A stretch of 64,000 nt of DNA from Bin75 sp965200435 (GTDB lineage: Bacteria > Nitrospirota > Nitrospiria > Nitrospirales > UBA8639), in contig OZ241337.1 of NCBI GenBank assembly GCA_965200435.1, positions 62,001 to 126,000 of the forward strand, given 5' to 3'. The notes beneath the pieces were generated by a model that saw nothing but the letters and a program-made list of their open reading frames with translations, ran no database searches and was not told where the DNA came from. Position numbers and translations under genes: made by a program. Shown here in pieces: positions 9,008 through 18,240 of the stretch (positions are counted from its first letter, which is position 1; every line of letters begins with the position of its first letter).

Positions 9008-9640
9008 TCAGTCGTTTTCCAGTTTCTTTCGTAGAGCAATTAGTTCCTGCTCCATAGCATCAAACCGTTCGGCGATCGGGTCGGGAATATTCGCGTGATC
9101 CATGGATTCTTCGGGTACCCGGACACCGATAGACTTGACAATACGCCCCGGAATGCCGGTGACTGTGGAATTGGACGGGACTGAACGTAAGACCACAGAA
9201 TTGGCGCCGATTTTCACCGAATCTCCGATACGAATATTGCCCAACACCTTGGCACCGGAACCCACGACCACGTGATTGCCCAGCGTCGGATGTCGCTTCC
9301 CTTTTTCTTTTCCCGTTCCACCCAGCGTCACGCCTTGAAACAACGTGACGTAATCGCCGATTTCCGTGGTCTCGCCAATCACCACGCCCATCCCGTGATC
9401 GATGAAAAACCCGTAGCCGATCGAGGCCCTGGGATGAATTTCGACACCCGTGACCCAACGGGCGACTTGCGAAACCATTCGGCCCAATAATCGAAGCCGC
9501 ATCTTCCACAGCCGGTGCGCCAACCGATGCGCCAGCAATGCCTGAAACCCGGCATAGGTCAAAAACACTTCAAGCGTGGTCCTAGCGGCAGGATCGCGAT
9601 CAAATACCGCCTGAAGATCCTGTCGAATCGTGCTGAACAT
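9008..9640 (-). CDS. cysE: Serine O-acetyltransferase
   Basis: 210-residue serine acetyltransferase, making O-acetylserine for cysteine synthesis. The left-handed beta-helix hexapeptide repeats (IHPRASIGYG, VIGETTEIGDYVTLFQGVTLGG, HPTLGNHVVVGSGAKVLGN) cover about residues 65-165. The active-site His is in DHGMGVVIGE. The C-terminal tail ends in a charged helix. It starts 7 bases after the ispF stop, so ispF and cysE form an operon. Confidence 0.93.
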   Translation of the reverse strand: MFSTIRQDLQAVFDRDPAARTTLEVFLTYAGFQALLAHRLAHRLWKMRLRLLGRMVSQVARWVTGVEIHPRASIGYGFFIDHGMGVVIGETTEIGDYVTLFQGVTLGGTGKEKGKRHPTLGNHVVVGSGAKVLGNIRIGDSVKIGANSVVLRSVPSNSTVTGIPGRIVKSIGVRVPEESMDHANIPDPIAERFDAMEQELIALRKKLEND

Positions 9641-9647
9641 CGCTCAA

Positions 9648-10145
9648 TTAAACAGCGGGGGGGGGCTCAGGCGACACGCGAGCAAGAAGACAGACGGCCT
9701 GGGCGGCAATCCCTTCCTGTCTGCCGAGTGCCCCAAGAGAATCATGACTTTTGACTTTCACATTGACGAGCGACGAGTCCACTCGCAAAACCCCGGCCAA
9801 CGCCTTGCTCATCTCATCCAAATAGCTCCCCAGCCGGGGGGCCTGGGCTATAATGACCGTATCGAGATTGATCAGACGAAATCCCCGTTCCGTGAGTTTA
9901 ACCTGAATCCCGTGCAGCATGTCCAAACTGTTCATATTTGTCCATCGCGGGTCGCTGCTGAGATAGTAGCGACCCAAATCGCCTTCCCCCATGGCACCCA
10001 GCAGCGCATCACACACTGCATGTGTGAGCGCATCCGCATCGGAATGCCCGTCCAGTCCATGGGTATGCGGAATCCGGACCCCACCCAAAATAAGCGGTCT
10101 GCCTGTCTTCAACTGATGAATATCGTACCCGATTCCCACTCGCAT
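9648..10145 (-). CDS. ispF: 2-C-methyl-D-erythritol 2,4-cyclodiphosphate synthase
   Basis: IspF of the non-mevalonate isoprenoid pathway. About 165 residues from the ATG at 10145 (MRVGIGYDIHQL), which is preceded by AGGAG at a normal distance. An upstream in-frame GTG at 10172 would add nine basic residues and is less likely. Zinc ligands are visible in GYDIHQL and in LDGHSDADALTHAVCDALLGA. The family C terminus around GLGRQEGIAAQAVCLL is present, followed by a short proline-rich tail. Confidence 0.94.
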   Translation of the reverse strand: MRVGIGYDIHQLKTGRPLILGGVRIPHTHGLDGHSDADALTHAVCDALLGAMGEGDLGRYYLSSDPRWTNMNSLDMLHGIQVKLTERGFRLINLDTVIIAQAPRLGSYLDEMSKALAGVLRVDSSLVNVKVKSHDSLGALGRQEGIAAQAVCLLARVSPEPPPAV

Positions 10146-10172
10146 ATGCTGGGGGCTCCTTTTCCTCCTCAC

Positions 10173-10514
10173 TTTCAGGCCAACAAGGATACAGGAAAAA
10201 ACCGATCAGTGAAAAGAGAAGATTTCGGGGATTCTATCTTTAGCCGGATTACGCTGCGCTAATCCGACCTACAGTTTCTGACAGCCTCTCCGTAGTTGTA
10301 GCTGTGCATCTTATGCAGCTTGGAGAGACCGCTTGCAACGAAGCGCCATAAGCCTGTCCTCGACATCTGTCATCGGGGGATGACGCAGTGACAATAAGAA
10401 GAGGGCGCCAACGATTCTCTATCATCCCGCGTACTTGCTCTTGTGCTCGTCGCATTCTATTGTAGGGAAACATTTTTCTATTTTCGGAACAAAAACATTC
10501 GCAAGAGGTCCGGG
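10173..10514. repeat. Intergenic region with REP-like hairpin
   Basis: No gene seen. GGATTACGCTGCGCTAATCC at about 10246-10265 is a REP-like palindrome shared with 1111-1130 and 34075-34105. A partial family-B fragment (CATCTGTCATCGGGGGATGAC) lies at about 10365-10386. The last 70 bases should hold the promoter of the secreted Cys-rich protein. Confidence 0.5.
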
Positions 10515-10904
10515 ATGATGAAACACTTGACGCTGACTCTGGTCTACGTTGCAAGCGGGATCCTATTCATGAACGTCGTAACGGCCCATGCCGAACCCAG
10601 GACTGAGTCGATCTGCAACCTGGGCATGGTGAAAGGAGAGCCGGGCCGCACATGTGAAGTGCCGATCCCGTCAGGATGCACGGTCGCCCATTTCCCCGGA
10701 TATGACGATCCATGGGTCGATATTTCCAGGGGCGGCAAGACAAACTGTGCCATCGATGAAAACAAAACCGACTGGAAAACCAAGATCGTGGGCTCCTGTG
10801 GCCCGTGCGGCACGGATAACTGTTCGGCCAGATTCAGCGTGATGTTTGCGTGCGGCGACAGTCAGCCCATGACCACTCAACCAAGAAAAATTTATAAAGA
10901 TTAG
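10515..10904 (+). CDS. Small secreted Cys-rich protein, function unknown
   Basis: About 129 residues from ATG 10515 (the next codon is also ATG). An N-terminal signal peptide (LTLTLVYVASGILFMNVVTAHA) ends near AHA-EP. The mature part has eight cysteines, including a CGPCGTDNC cluster, so disulfides or metal binding are plausible. I recognise no family. It stands alone, with MITE copy 4 starting 16 bases after its stop. The frame is open further upstream to 10443, but the signal peptide and an AGAGG at 10504-10508 favour 10515. Confidence 0.65.
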   Translation: MMKHLTLTLVYVASGILFMNVVTAHAEPRTESICNLGMVKGEPGRTCEVPIPSGCTVAHFPGYDDPWVDISRGGKTNCAIDENKTDWKTKIVGSCGPCGTDNCSARFSVMFACGDSQPMTTQPRKIYKD

Positions 10905-10920
10905 CGGGACACCCCACTAG

Positions 10921-11062
10921 GGAACCTCTGATTTAGTGTGATAGCGGGATGCAGGGCAAGGCGTTCCGGAGCGAAACCCGAAGCGTATCATAGAGATAGG
11001 TGAGGGTTGAGCGAGGACACAACGCAGCCATGCGCCCGATAGTGCACGAAATCAGAGGTTCC
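10921..11062 (-). mobile_element. MITE-like element, family A, copy 4 (inverted orientation)
   Basis: 142-bp copy in the opposite orientation to copies 1-3: the GTGATAGCGGGATGCAGGGC end comes first. Perfect 13-bp inverted repeats at 10921-10933 and 11050-11062, flanked by CTAG and CTTAG. It lies between the small secreted protein gene and queG. Confidence 0.85.
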
Positions 11063-11174
11063 CTTAGATGGCGAGGCTCCACCCACGGTTCCTCGCCAGG
11101 CTCTTTGCTTTGCTCAGGACGAGCCCGGAATAACCACGCCGACACATTGCTTGTCGCGAAGAAGGGACTCTTTC

Positions 11175-12170
11175 GTGCCATCGACGACCCGTCTTCTTAA
11201 ACAGGCCGCTATTGAACAAGGATTTCATGCAGTAGGCATTGCCCGTGTGCCTGTCTCAAGCCCGAACCGGAACTCGTCTCCGGGAAGCCGTTTCCACCTC
11301 TTGGATCGCCTGTGGCATTGGTTAGCCCAAGGCTATCACGGCACGATGGCGTGGATGGGACGCAGTCCCGAACGGCGTGCCGACCCTGCGCAGGTGTTGC
11401 CGCACTGCCGGTCGATTCTTTCCCTCGGGCTCAATTACTGGACTGCCGTGGCTCCGGATGAGCGACGAGGTAACGGACGGATCGCCCGGTATGCCTGGGG
11501 TGAGGACTATCATCACGTATTCAAGAAAAAGCTCAAGGCGCTCGAACGGACGCTCAAGACTCTTGAGCCGAATTGTGCTACGCTCAGTTACGTGGACACG
11601 GGCCCGGTGATGGAGAAATTCTGGGCACAGCAGGCCGGGCTGGGGTGGATCGGCAAACATTCCAACCTCGTCTCCCCTGACTTCGGATCGTGGTTGCTAC
11701 TGGGAGAAATTTTAACCACTGCGGAACTGGAACCTGACGAACCCGGGACCGACCTGTGCGGGACGTGTACCCTGTGCATTCGGGCCTGTCCGACCGGAGC
11801 CATTGTCGATCCCTACGTCGTCGATGCCACGCAATGCCTGTCGTACGTCACAATAGAATACCGGGGCGACCGGCATTCGCTCCCTCAGAATCTTCAGACC
11901 CATATGGGCAACCGCATCTTCGGTTGTGATGATTGTTTGGACGTGTGTCCGTACAATGCCTTCGCTCCGGTGACGGACGAACCAGCCCTGCATCCCACCA
12001 GCCTGACTCAAGGTCCGAATCTGACCCGTCTTTCGGCATTGAGCCAGGAGGAATTTTCTCAGGTCTTTTTCCGCTCCCCTATCCGGCGAACAAAATTTGC
12101 CGGGCTTCAACGTAACGTCGCCATAGCTCTGGCGAATGAACCCCAATCTGAAACGCCATCACCGGCTTAG
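11175..12170 (+). CDS. queG: Epoxyqueuosine reductase QueG
   Basis: About 331 residues; cobalamin- and iron-sulfur-dependent reductase for the last step of queuosine synthesis on tRNA. Two 4Fe-4S clusters are bound by CGTCTLCIRACP and by the second set around GCDDCLDVCPYN. The family signatures DTGPVMEKFWAQQAGLGWIGK and the N-terminal region FHAVGIARV are present. Start GTG 11175 follows AAGGGA by 7 bases; TTG 11151 is an alternative in the same frame. The stop overlaps the mutS2 stop by 4 bp on the opposite strand. Confidence 0.93.
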   Translation: MPSTTRLLKQAAIEQGFHAVGIARVPVSSPNRNSSPGSRFHLLDRLWHWLAQGYHGTMAWMGRSPERRADPAQVLPHCRSILSLGLNYWTAVAPDERRGNGRIARYAWGEDYHHVFKKKLKALERTLKTLEPNCATLSYVDTGPVMEKFWAQQAGLGWIGKHSNLVSPDFGSWLLLGEILTTAELEPDEPGTDLCGTCTLCIRACPTGAIVDPYVVDATQCLSYVTIEYRGDRHSLPQNLQTHMGNRIFGCDDCLDVCPYNAFAPVTDEPALHPTSLTQGPNLTRLSALSQEEFSQVFFRSPIRRTKFAGLQRNVAIALANEPQSETPSPA

Positions 12171-14584
12171 GCCAGTTCCGCCATCGTCACGCCGTCTCCA
12201 CCTTCCTGACGGCTTCCGGGTCGAAACGTCATGACGTAGGCCGACTGTGCCAGAAATTGCCGGATCGCAGCTTTGAGCTTTCCGGTCCCGTGCCCGTGAA
12301 TAATCCGGATGGATTTGGCATTGCGCAACAAAGCCTGATCCAACTCAACGGTCAGTTGTTCAAGCGCTTCGTCCGCTGTCTGCCCCCGCAGATCGATCCC
12401 GGCGAAGCCCGGCACCGTGGCACGCACCGGCTCGTCCTTGCCGGAGCGGCCCTGTTTCGAGAAGCCTGGTGCGGGTTGCGCCGTTTGAGAAACCGTTCCC
12501 GGCATCGCTTCCCCTTTTCCGATTCCCACGAGCCGTTCCACACGGACGGACATCTCGGCTACGCCGACCTGCACCCGAACGGTTTTCTTGCCTTCGGGCT
12601 TTTCGAGCAACCGCCCCAGCGTATCCAGATTGGCGATTTCCACCATGTCATCCTCTTCAAGCGATTCCACTGGAACGGTCTCTCTTGACGTGTGGATGCG
12701 TTGGTTCACGGAATCCTCGACACCTTGCAACCGATGCTGCGTTTCCTGCGCGTGACTCCACGTCCGTTGCCGTTGCAACGACTCGCTAATCCGGCGAATT
12801 TCCGCACGGGCTGCGACCAATTCTTCCCGAACCCTTTTTTTCATCTTTTTGATTTCTTCACGTTCGGTCGAACGCAGGCGTTCGGTAATCGTGCGGGCTT
12901 CCGCTGCTTCGCGGCCGGCATACTCTCGTTGGGTTCTGGCTTCTTCCCGTTCTTCTTTCAAAGCCTGATGGGTGGATTGCAAGTCCGCAAAGATATGATC
13001 GAGTTGCCGATCTTCCCGATGCACAAACCCCAGAGCCTGATCGAGGATCGAGGGGTCCATGCCCAAACGGCGGGCAATGTCGAGTGCGGAAGAGCCTCCG
13101 GGTATGCCGGAAATGAACTTGTATGTCGGAACCAGCGTGTTCACGTCGAATTCCAGGCTGGCGTTCAGAAACCCGGGGGTCGCTAGAGCCAGAGTTTTCA
13201 ACGAATTGTAATGCGTGGTCACGACGACCTTGAGATGAAGTTCGGCAAACCGCCGGAGAAGCGCTTCGGCCAGCGCCGAGCCTTCAGCGGGATCGGTCGA
13301 ACTGATAACTTCGTCCAGAAGCACCAGGGTGTGCGGGGGCTCGCCGCCGGTGTGGTGCTCGATGCTCTTGAGCAAGCTGATAATTTTTCTGACGTGGGCA
13401 GAAAAACTGGACAGGTCTTTGGTCAAATCCTGCGCATCGCCGATGTCCGCGAAGGTCTCCTCGAAAAACGCCATTTCCGATCCGTCCCCGCAGGGCAGAT
13501 GAAGCCCGCCTCGCACCATCAGACTACAAAGGCCCAACAGCTTCAGCAGCACGGTTTTTCCGCCGGTATTGGGGCCGGAAATCACCAGTACGGCAAAATC
13601 TTTTTCAAACATGACGTCGTTGGCAACGACCTGCTCTTTTGCCAACAGCAGCAAGGGGTGCCGGGCTTTCCACAAACGAATGTGCCCCTCCGTATTGAGA
13701 CGAACCGGAATGCCGTTCATGCGGACACTCAAACGCGCCTTGGCGCCGATGCAGTCCAGGGTGGTCAGGACATGCTGCACATTCCACAGGTCGTGCAGGT
13801 GCTCAAGGACTATGTCCGTAAGTTCTTGCAGAATCCGGTTGATTTCGCGGGTGACTTGAAGCTCCGCGACTTTTATCTCGTTGTTCAGATCGATGAGTTC
13901 ATGGGGTTCCATGAACACCGTGGCACCGCTGGCCGACATATCATGCACGATCCCGGGAAGATCGTGCTGGCGTTCGGCTTTGACGGGCAGGACGTACCGA
14001 TTCTCCCGCTGTGCATAATACGGTTCCTGCAGCGACTCCCGGTAGCGTGAGGATGCCACCATGTTCTCCACGCGCCGGCGGATGCGTTGCTTCAGCTTTT
14101 GAGCCATGCGGAGCGCTTCGGCCAACGCCGGTGAAGCCTGACCGAGCATTTCTCCTTCTTCGCTCACACAACGGTCGATTTTTTGTCTGAGTCCGGACAG
14201 ATCCGGCAGGGGCGCAACATAGGCAAACAGGGTGGGTGCGGTCTGTTGATTGGTCGTGAGACATCGCCGGACTGCTCCGGCCACGTGGATCAGAACGGAA
14301 AGGGCTCGTAGTGTTTTGAGATCCAGGACTCCGCCTCTTTCCACCTTGTGAAGGGCCGGCGAGGAGTTTTCGAATTGCACGGCGGGGAACGGAACCGAAG
14401 CATGGAACAACTCCAGCATTTCAGTGGTCTCCTGCATGCGCCGTTGCGCGAGTTCGAGTGTGTTCTCCAACGGCAACCGCCGGCACAACTCGGCTCCTGA
14501 CGACGAATGCGCCTGTGCGGACAACACCGTCAGCACCTGCGGCCATTCAAGAACGTGTTGCGTCTCTGAATTGTGCTCTGACAC
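12167..14584 (-). CDS. mutS2: Endonuclease MutS2
   Basis: 805-residue MutS2, thought to suppress recombination or to act on collided ribosomes. Order: MutS core (about 1-300), ATPase with Walker A GPNTGGKTVLLK and Walker B LVLLDEVISSTDP, a long charged coiled coil at about 510-620, a KOW-like segment, and a C-terminal Smr nuclease domain. The Smr domain has IDLRGQTADEAL and the HGHGTG motif (IIHGHGTGKLK). It lacks the mismatch-recognition domain of MutS1, as expected. Complete, with no frame disruption over 2.4 kb. Confidence 0.96.
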   Translation of the reverse strand: MSEHNSETQHVLEWPQVLTVLSAQAHSSSGAELCRRLPLENTLELAQRRMQETTEMLELFHASVPFPAVQFENSSPALHKVERGGVLDLKTLRALSVLIHVAGAVRRCLTTNQQTAPTLFAYVAPLPDLSGLRQKIDRCVSEEGEMLGQASPALAEALRMAQKLKQRIRRRVENMVASSRYRESLQEPYYAQRENRYVLPVKAERQHDLPGIVHDMSASGATVFMEPHELIDLNNEIKVAELQVTREINRILQELTDIVLEHLHDLWNVQHVLTTLDCIGAKARLSVRMNGIPVRLNTEGHIRLWKARHPLLLLAKEQVVANDVMFEKDFAVLVISGPNTGGKTVLLKLLGLCSLMVRGGLHLPCGDGSEMAFFEETFADIGDAQDLTKDLSSFSAHVRKIISLLKSIEHHTGGEPPHTLVLLDEVISSTDPAEGSALAEALLRRFAELHLKVVVTTHYNSLKTLALATPGFLNASLEFDVNTLVPTYKFISGIPGGSSALDIARRLGMDPSILDQALGFVHREDRQLDHIFADLQSTHQALKEEREEARTQREYAGREAAEARTITERLRSTEREEIKKMKKRVREELVAARAEIRRISESLQRQRTWSHAQETQHRLQGVEDSVNQRIHTSRETVPVESLEEDDMVEIANLDTLGRLLEKPEGKKTVRVQVGVAEMSVRVERLVGIGKGEAMPGTVSQTAQPAPGFSKQGRSGKDEPVRATVPGFAGIDLRGQTADEALEQLTVELDQALLRNAKSIRIIHGHGTGKLKAAIRQFLAQSAYVMTFRPGSRQEGGDGVTMAELA

Positions 14585-14980
14585 GAGGATGATGGGCGTA
14601 TTTTCCGGATTTCCCTGACTTGCCTAGAGTAACGAAGTTTCCAATGAAGCGAAAGGAGATTCTCTCGTTAGGGCAACAATGAGCCGTGTTCTGAGAATAC
14701 CTTCTTGGTAGGCGGATGAGCGAAGCGTCATCCGACAAAGGGCTGAGGATGTCAGGTTACGCTGTGCGACGAACCCAACCTACGGGGGCGGAGAGGCCGG
14801 TAGACATTTGTATGAGATATGGCCGCTACAAATCCCAAGATAATGAGCCTTGATCCCTGATGACAAATGTCGGGGATGACAGCAAAAGAGAGTGAAGAAG
14901 GACAGAAAGATGCGTGAAATGTGTTAACGAATTGGTGAATATTGATATTCGGGCTTTGGCAGATCATCAATTTCTCAAGT
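14585..14980. repeat. Intergenic region with degenerate repeats
   Basis: No gene found. It holds a REP-like palindrome (GTTACGCTGTGCGACGAACCCAACC) near 14754-14780 and a remnant of family B at about 14840-14935 (ATGTCGGGGATGACAGCA plus the right-end-like TGTGTTAACGAATTGGTGAA). Confidence 0.4.
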
Positions 14981-15322
14981 TTTACTTTAGAAATTAGGGC
15001 GTTTCGTAGCCAATGTGTGGGAGAAACCACGCCCGGGTACAGGAGGCCATGCGGGTTTTCGTGGGCGGCCAACTTTTGGCGCGGGCGCCAGTGTATGGTC
15101 TGCGGGGCCTGTCCGGGCCTCCCTGCCCCGTCTGGGCGGTGTCCCCGAAAGTTGGTGCAGCGGGCGGGGGGAAGCCTGGATGCCCCTCTGCAAGCCCAGA
15201 CGCGAAACGGTTCGGGCTCGGCAAGCCGTTGCGGATGGCTTTCAGCCCCGCCGGAAGAATGAGGTCAACCCGTGTCTCAAACCTTATTTGGGTTGTGTTT
15301 CGCCCTAATGACCTTTACTTTA
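14981..15322. mobile_element. GC-rich structured insert with possible 9-bp target duplication
   Basis: A sharply GC-rich block of about 320 bp sits between AT-rich flanks. TTTACTTTA occurs at 14981-14989 and again at 15314-15322. Just inside are ATTAGGGCG (14993-15001) and its complement CGCCCTAAT (15301-15309). Internally an 11-bp stem pairs 15069-15079 with 15145-15155 (CCAACTTTTGG and CCGAAAGTTGG) around further GC-rich hairpins. I see no convincing coding frame. It could be a small non-autonomous transposon or a structured RNA; neither is proven. Confidence 0.35.
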
Positions 15323-15457
15323 AATGCAATCTGTGTCCAGGATTTTTCTCCCTTGCCAGAAAGGCTCAATGAAACATACAGTAACCGCCTTGGAATTTCT
15401 TCATGAGTCGAATAGAGAGAACGTGATACGTCACATGCGCTTCCGGAGTCAGGTGTT

Positions 15458-16174
15458 ATGACCAGTGTTCTTCTGTTCGGGCTTTTGATTGGGATGCAGC
15501 ATGCGTTAGAGGCTGATCACGTGGCGGCCGTATCGTCGCTTTGCATGGGTACGCGGTCGGTTCGCGGAATCGCCACGCATGGTGCCGTCTGGGGTTTAGG
15601 ACATTCATTAACATTGTTGATCTTTGCAGGGGCGGTTGTCTTTTGGAATCTGCATTTTGGCGAGACCCTGGCCCAAATTCTGGAATGCGTGGTCGGCGTG
15701 ATGCTTGTCTTATTGGGCGGACAGGTGCTTTTTCGCTTGTGGCACCAACGCCTCCATTTCCCTGCCTCTTGGCGCACCGATGACAGGCCCCCTTTCCATG
15801 TCCACAGTCATCCCGGTGAAAATACCGGCCATGATTCCAACCACGACGCTCATACCTATGCGAGCAGGCTCCCTCTACGGACGCTACTCGTAGGCATGGT
15901 TCATGGGTTGGCCGGATCAGCCGCTCTGATGATCCTGACCGCCTCGACCGTACAAAACCCGGCCATTGGCCTGCTTTACGTTGCGCTATTCGGGCTGGGC
16001 TCGATCATTGGCATGACGGTGCTTTCTTCTTTGCTCGCCGTACCTTTGGCCTGGACCGCGCAGGTTTTCACTTGGGCTCATCGCAGTCTCCAGGCCATTG
16101 TGGGGTCTGCCACGATAGCGCTTGGCATGATGTTGCTGATAGAAGCCAACGGTGCGTTTCTTTTACAAACTTGA
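15458..16174 (+). CDS. UreH/NicO-like nickel/cobalt transporter
   Basis: 238-residue membrane protein with about six hydrophobic helices. The first helix carries HALEADHVAAV, close to the H-x4-DH nickel-binding signature of NiCoT/UreH transporters. A second motif, GAVWGLGHSLTLL, follows in helix 2. A cytoplasmic or periplasmic loop at about 110-130 is rich in His and Asp (HVHSHPGENTGHDSNHDAH), consistent with metal binding. Probably imports or exports Ni or Co; direction and metal are inference. It is alone, downstream of a structured insert. Confidence 0.8.
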   Translation: MTSVLLFGLLIGMQHALEADHVAAVSSLCMGTRSVRGIATHGAVWGLGHSLTLLIFAGAVVFWNLHFGETLAQILECVVGVMLVLLGGQVLFRLWHQRLHFPASWRTDDRPPFHVHSHPGENTGHDSNHDAHTYASRLPLRTLLVGMVHGLAGSAALMILTASTVQNPAIGLLYVALFGLGSIIGMTVLSSLLAVPLAWTAQVFTWAHRSLQAIVGSATIALGMMLLIEANGAFLLQT

Positions 16175-16202
16175 GCCTGAAAGCCAAGAAAGGCTGTGCG
16201 TT

Positions 16203-16403
16203 ATCAAACGACTTTCTCTCTTTTTCTCGATTCCGATATTGACAGTTGTCCCCGTTCTTGGTTAGGGAGGGGAGACGCCAGCCTCCTTTTTGAAAGAAGA
16301 TTCTACCGAGCAGCCTCAACCGGTACTGCAAAGTGCAGATGATGACGTTCCGGATGATGAAAACTCCGACGACGGCGAGAGAGAGGATGACGATTATGAT
16401 TAA
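16203..16403 (+). pseudogene. Possible remnant of small secreted acidic protein
   Basis: A frame with no start codon encodes a basic-hydrophobic stretch like a signal peptide (KRLSLFFSIPILTVVPVLG). It then meets TAG at 16263-16265 and continues into a strongly acidic tail (SADDDVPDDENSDD... ending DDDYD) before TAA at 16401. The signal-like plus acidic-tail pattern suggests a decayed gene for a short secreted protein. It could also be chance. Confidence 0.25.
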
Positions 16404-16526
16404 GCGACCTGCGCGAGCGGGAACCGGCGTCGAGTCTTTTCCGGCTTCCTGCTTCTCACCTTGCCCCTTTTGTTTGCGATGCGGGCTTCCCTTGTTCTCC
16501 CTGACCTAGTTTTCCTAAAATGGTTT

Positions 16527-17750
16527 ATGACCCAGAATGAAGCCCGCTCTTATTTGAATTACCTGCTGACGTTAGGACTGCGCCGCGAAGAGGCCTTCGG
16601 TCCGTTGGCGCTCGCGTTTCTTCGCGAACGGGATTTAACGGCGCTCGGTATTGCTCCGGAAGAACAGATCAGTTTGCTCATCGCCACCATCCAGGCTATT
16701 GCAGCGGAACCCAAACGGTATGCGCTCAAATTGGAATTGCTGCAAAAAGCCAGCCAACTCCTCTCAAGCACGCGGTTCTTCGCTCCCGAATTCGCTCAAG
16801 AATTAGAACATGACATTCAGAAGACTACCGCCGAATTGGCCATCTATAACGAAGCCATGAAATCGTCCCGGCATACGTCTTCCGACCGCCACACGTTGAT
16901 TGTCGAGACTGACATCCCCGAATATTTCCTGGACTTGGCCCAACGGCGCGCCGGCGCCTATTATCAAGCCAAGTATCGCCTGAGTAAGGAAGCCAAAACC
17001 GCTCAACATTTCGGAGGGACGCCCAAGCGATTCGAGCCTGAAAATGAAGCCCTCCATAAGGAATTTCCCGGGGCCTGTGCCCCCTTCATGGCCGTTCGGA
17101 CCAATGGGTTTCACCTGATGCTCCCGTTCGACCTGAAGATCAGCCGGCGTCCTGATGATCCGCTTGAGGCCGGCGTCCGGATTTTTTACGCGAAAATGGG
17201 GTATTCGTATCCGCTTCGGTATGAAATGGGAAAACTGTGCAGTTATCACGACGGGCAGGTCTATGACATTGCCTTGGATGACCCGAATTTATTGTTCGTA
17301 TCCGTCTCCGGTATCAAGGACGCCGAATTCCCCGTCACCGCTGTTCCGACGTCCGGCGACGCGCCCGCGGAATATGCCTACCCACTTGCCGTGCTTGAAC
17401 ATACCGGCAGTCTCGGTCCGTTCATTCAGGTCAGTTGCAATTTCAAAATCTGGTTCGACGCTTCCAGGGTATCCGTCCTGATCCAAGGCGCCCCGGACCT
17501 GTACGAATACGGGCTTCAGGGTGGAGCCGGGTTGATGACTCGTTCATATGCCTCGGACAAGGTCCACACCTATGCCGAAGCGCAATCGCAACCCTGGCAG
17601 GAAGGGTTGAGTTTCAATTTCGTCAATTTACACCTGACCCTAACCCCGGGCATGGAAACGGGTTTTATTCCCCACAGTACCCCGATCTTTACGGTTTTCC
17701 CCGTCCTGAGTAAGCCCAGCTATAGGTTCGACCGGTTGTCTACTCAATAA
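16527..17750 (+). CDS. Conserved-looking protein of unknown function
   Basis: About 407 residues from ATG 16527 (MTQNEARSYL); the frame is open to 16461 but that extension reads poorly. I do not recognise a family. The N-terminal 110 residues are helical and charged. After about residue 125 the protein looks like a mixed alpha/beta domain with many aromatic and Pro residues. No signal peptide, membrane segment or clear catalytic motif is visible. Codon usage and composition resemble the neighbours, so it is a real gene, probably cytoplasmic. It is alone between the Ni transporter and the CNNM gene. Confidence 0.6.
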   Translation: MTQNEARSYLNYLLTLGLRREEAFGPLALAFLRERDLTALGIAPEEQISLLIATIQAIAAEPKRYALKLELLQKASQLLSSTRFFAPEFAQELEHDIQKTTAELAIYNEAMKSSRHTSSDRHTLIVETDIPEYFLDLAQRRAGAYYQAKYRLSKEAKTAQHFGGTPKRFEPENEALHKEFPGACAPFMAVRTNGFHLMLPFDLKISRRPDDPLEAGVRIFYAKMGYSYPLRYEMGKLCSYHDGQVYDIALDDPNLLFVSVSGIKDAEFPVTAVPTSGDAPAEYAYPLAVLEHTGSLGPFIQVSCNFKIWFDASRVSVLIQGAPDLYEYGLQGGAGLMTRSYASDKVHTYAEAQSQPWQEGLSFNFVNLHLTLTPGMETGFIPHSTPIFTVFPVLSKPSYRFDRLSTQ

Positions 17751-17859
17751 CTCCGCAAAACCGAAGGGGCCCGCGTTTCTGCAATCCCACGTCATCCCTA
17801 TCTGTGTTCACGAAGTCGTTGAGACCTTTCACGGTCTCCTTCGGTCATCCCTGTATATG

Positions 17860-17971
17860 TGTTCAATCATTCGTTGACATATTGGTCATTCTCTGTCATC
17901 CCCGACATGTGCAATCGGGGATCAGGGATGACAGCAGGAGGCGATGCCATGTGTCAACGAATGACTGAACA
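17860..17971. mobile_element. Inverted-repeat element, family B, short copy
   Basis: 112 bp bounded by a 20-bp inverted repeat with one mismatch: TGTTCAATCATTCGTTGACA at 17860-17879 and TGTCAACGAATGACTGAACA at 17952-17971. Inside is CATCCCCGACATGTGCAATCGGGGAT, a stable hairpin. It lies in the 17751-18240 gap, which otherwise holds a GAGACCTTTCACGGTCTC palindrome (about 17821-17838) and no gene. Confidence 0.7.
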
Positions 17972-18240
17972 CAAACAATCGGGGAATGGCGCAGCGACAA
18001 AAGAGGGCACCGGCTTCCGGTGAGGGACCTCTCATAAAAAAGCAGGCCCCCGGTTGATACGGAATGAATTCCTGTGCTACATTGGGGCCACCTCCAATGG
18101 ATGACGACGGTCCCAGACGGCACTCCCGTCACCAGCGTAAGCCTTGCTTCCTACCTGTTTCGTTTTTCTTTGTCTATTTCTCACTCCATGATCCATCTCA
18201 ATCACATGGGATGATTGGGGTTGGGGTCTGATCCGATACT

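Noticed and set aside
13211..14050. 279-residue open frame opposite mutS2
   Set aside because: Antisense shadow of a conserved coding region; no domain or ribosome-binding site.
15000..15310. Cobalamin riboswitch upstream of the Ni/Co transporter
   Set aside because: I could not find the B12-box-like conserved core on either strand; the stems do not fit that architecture.
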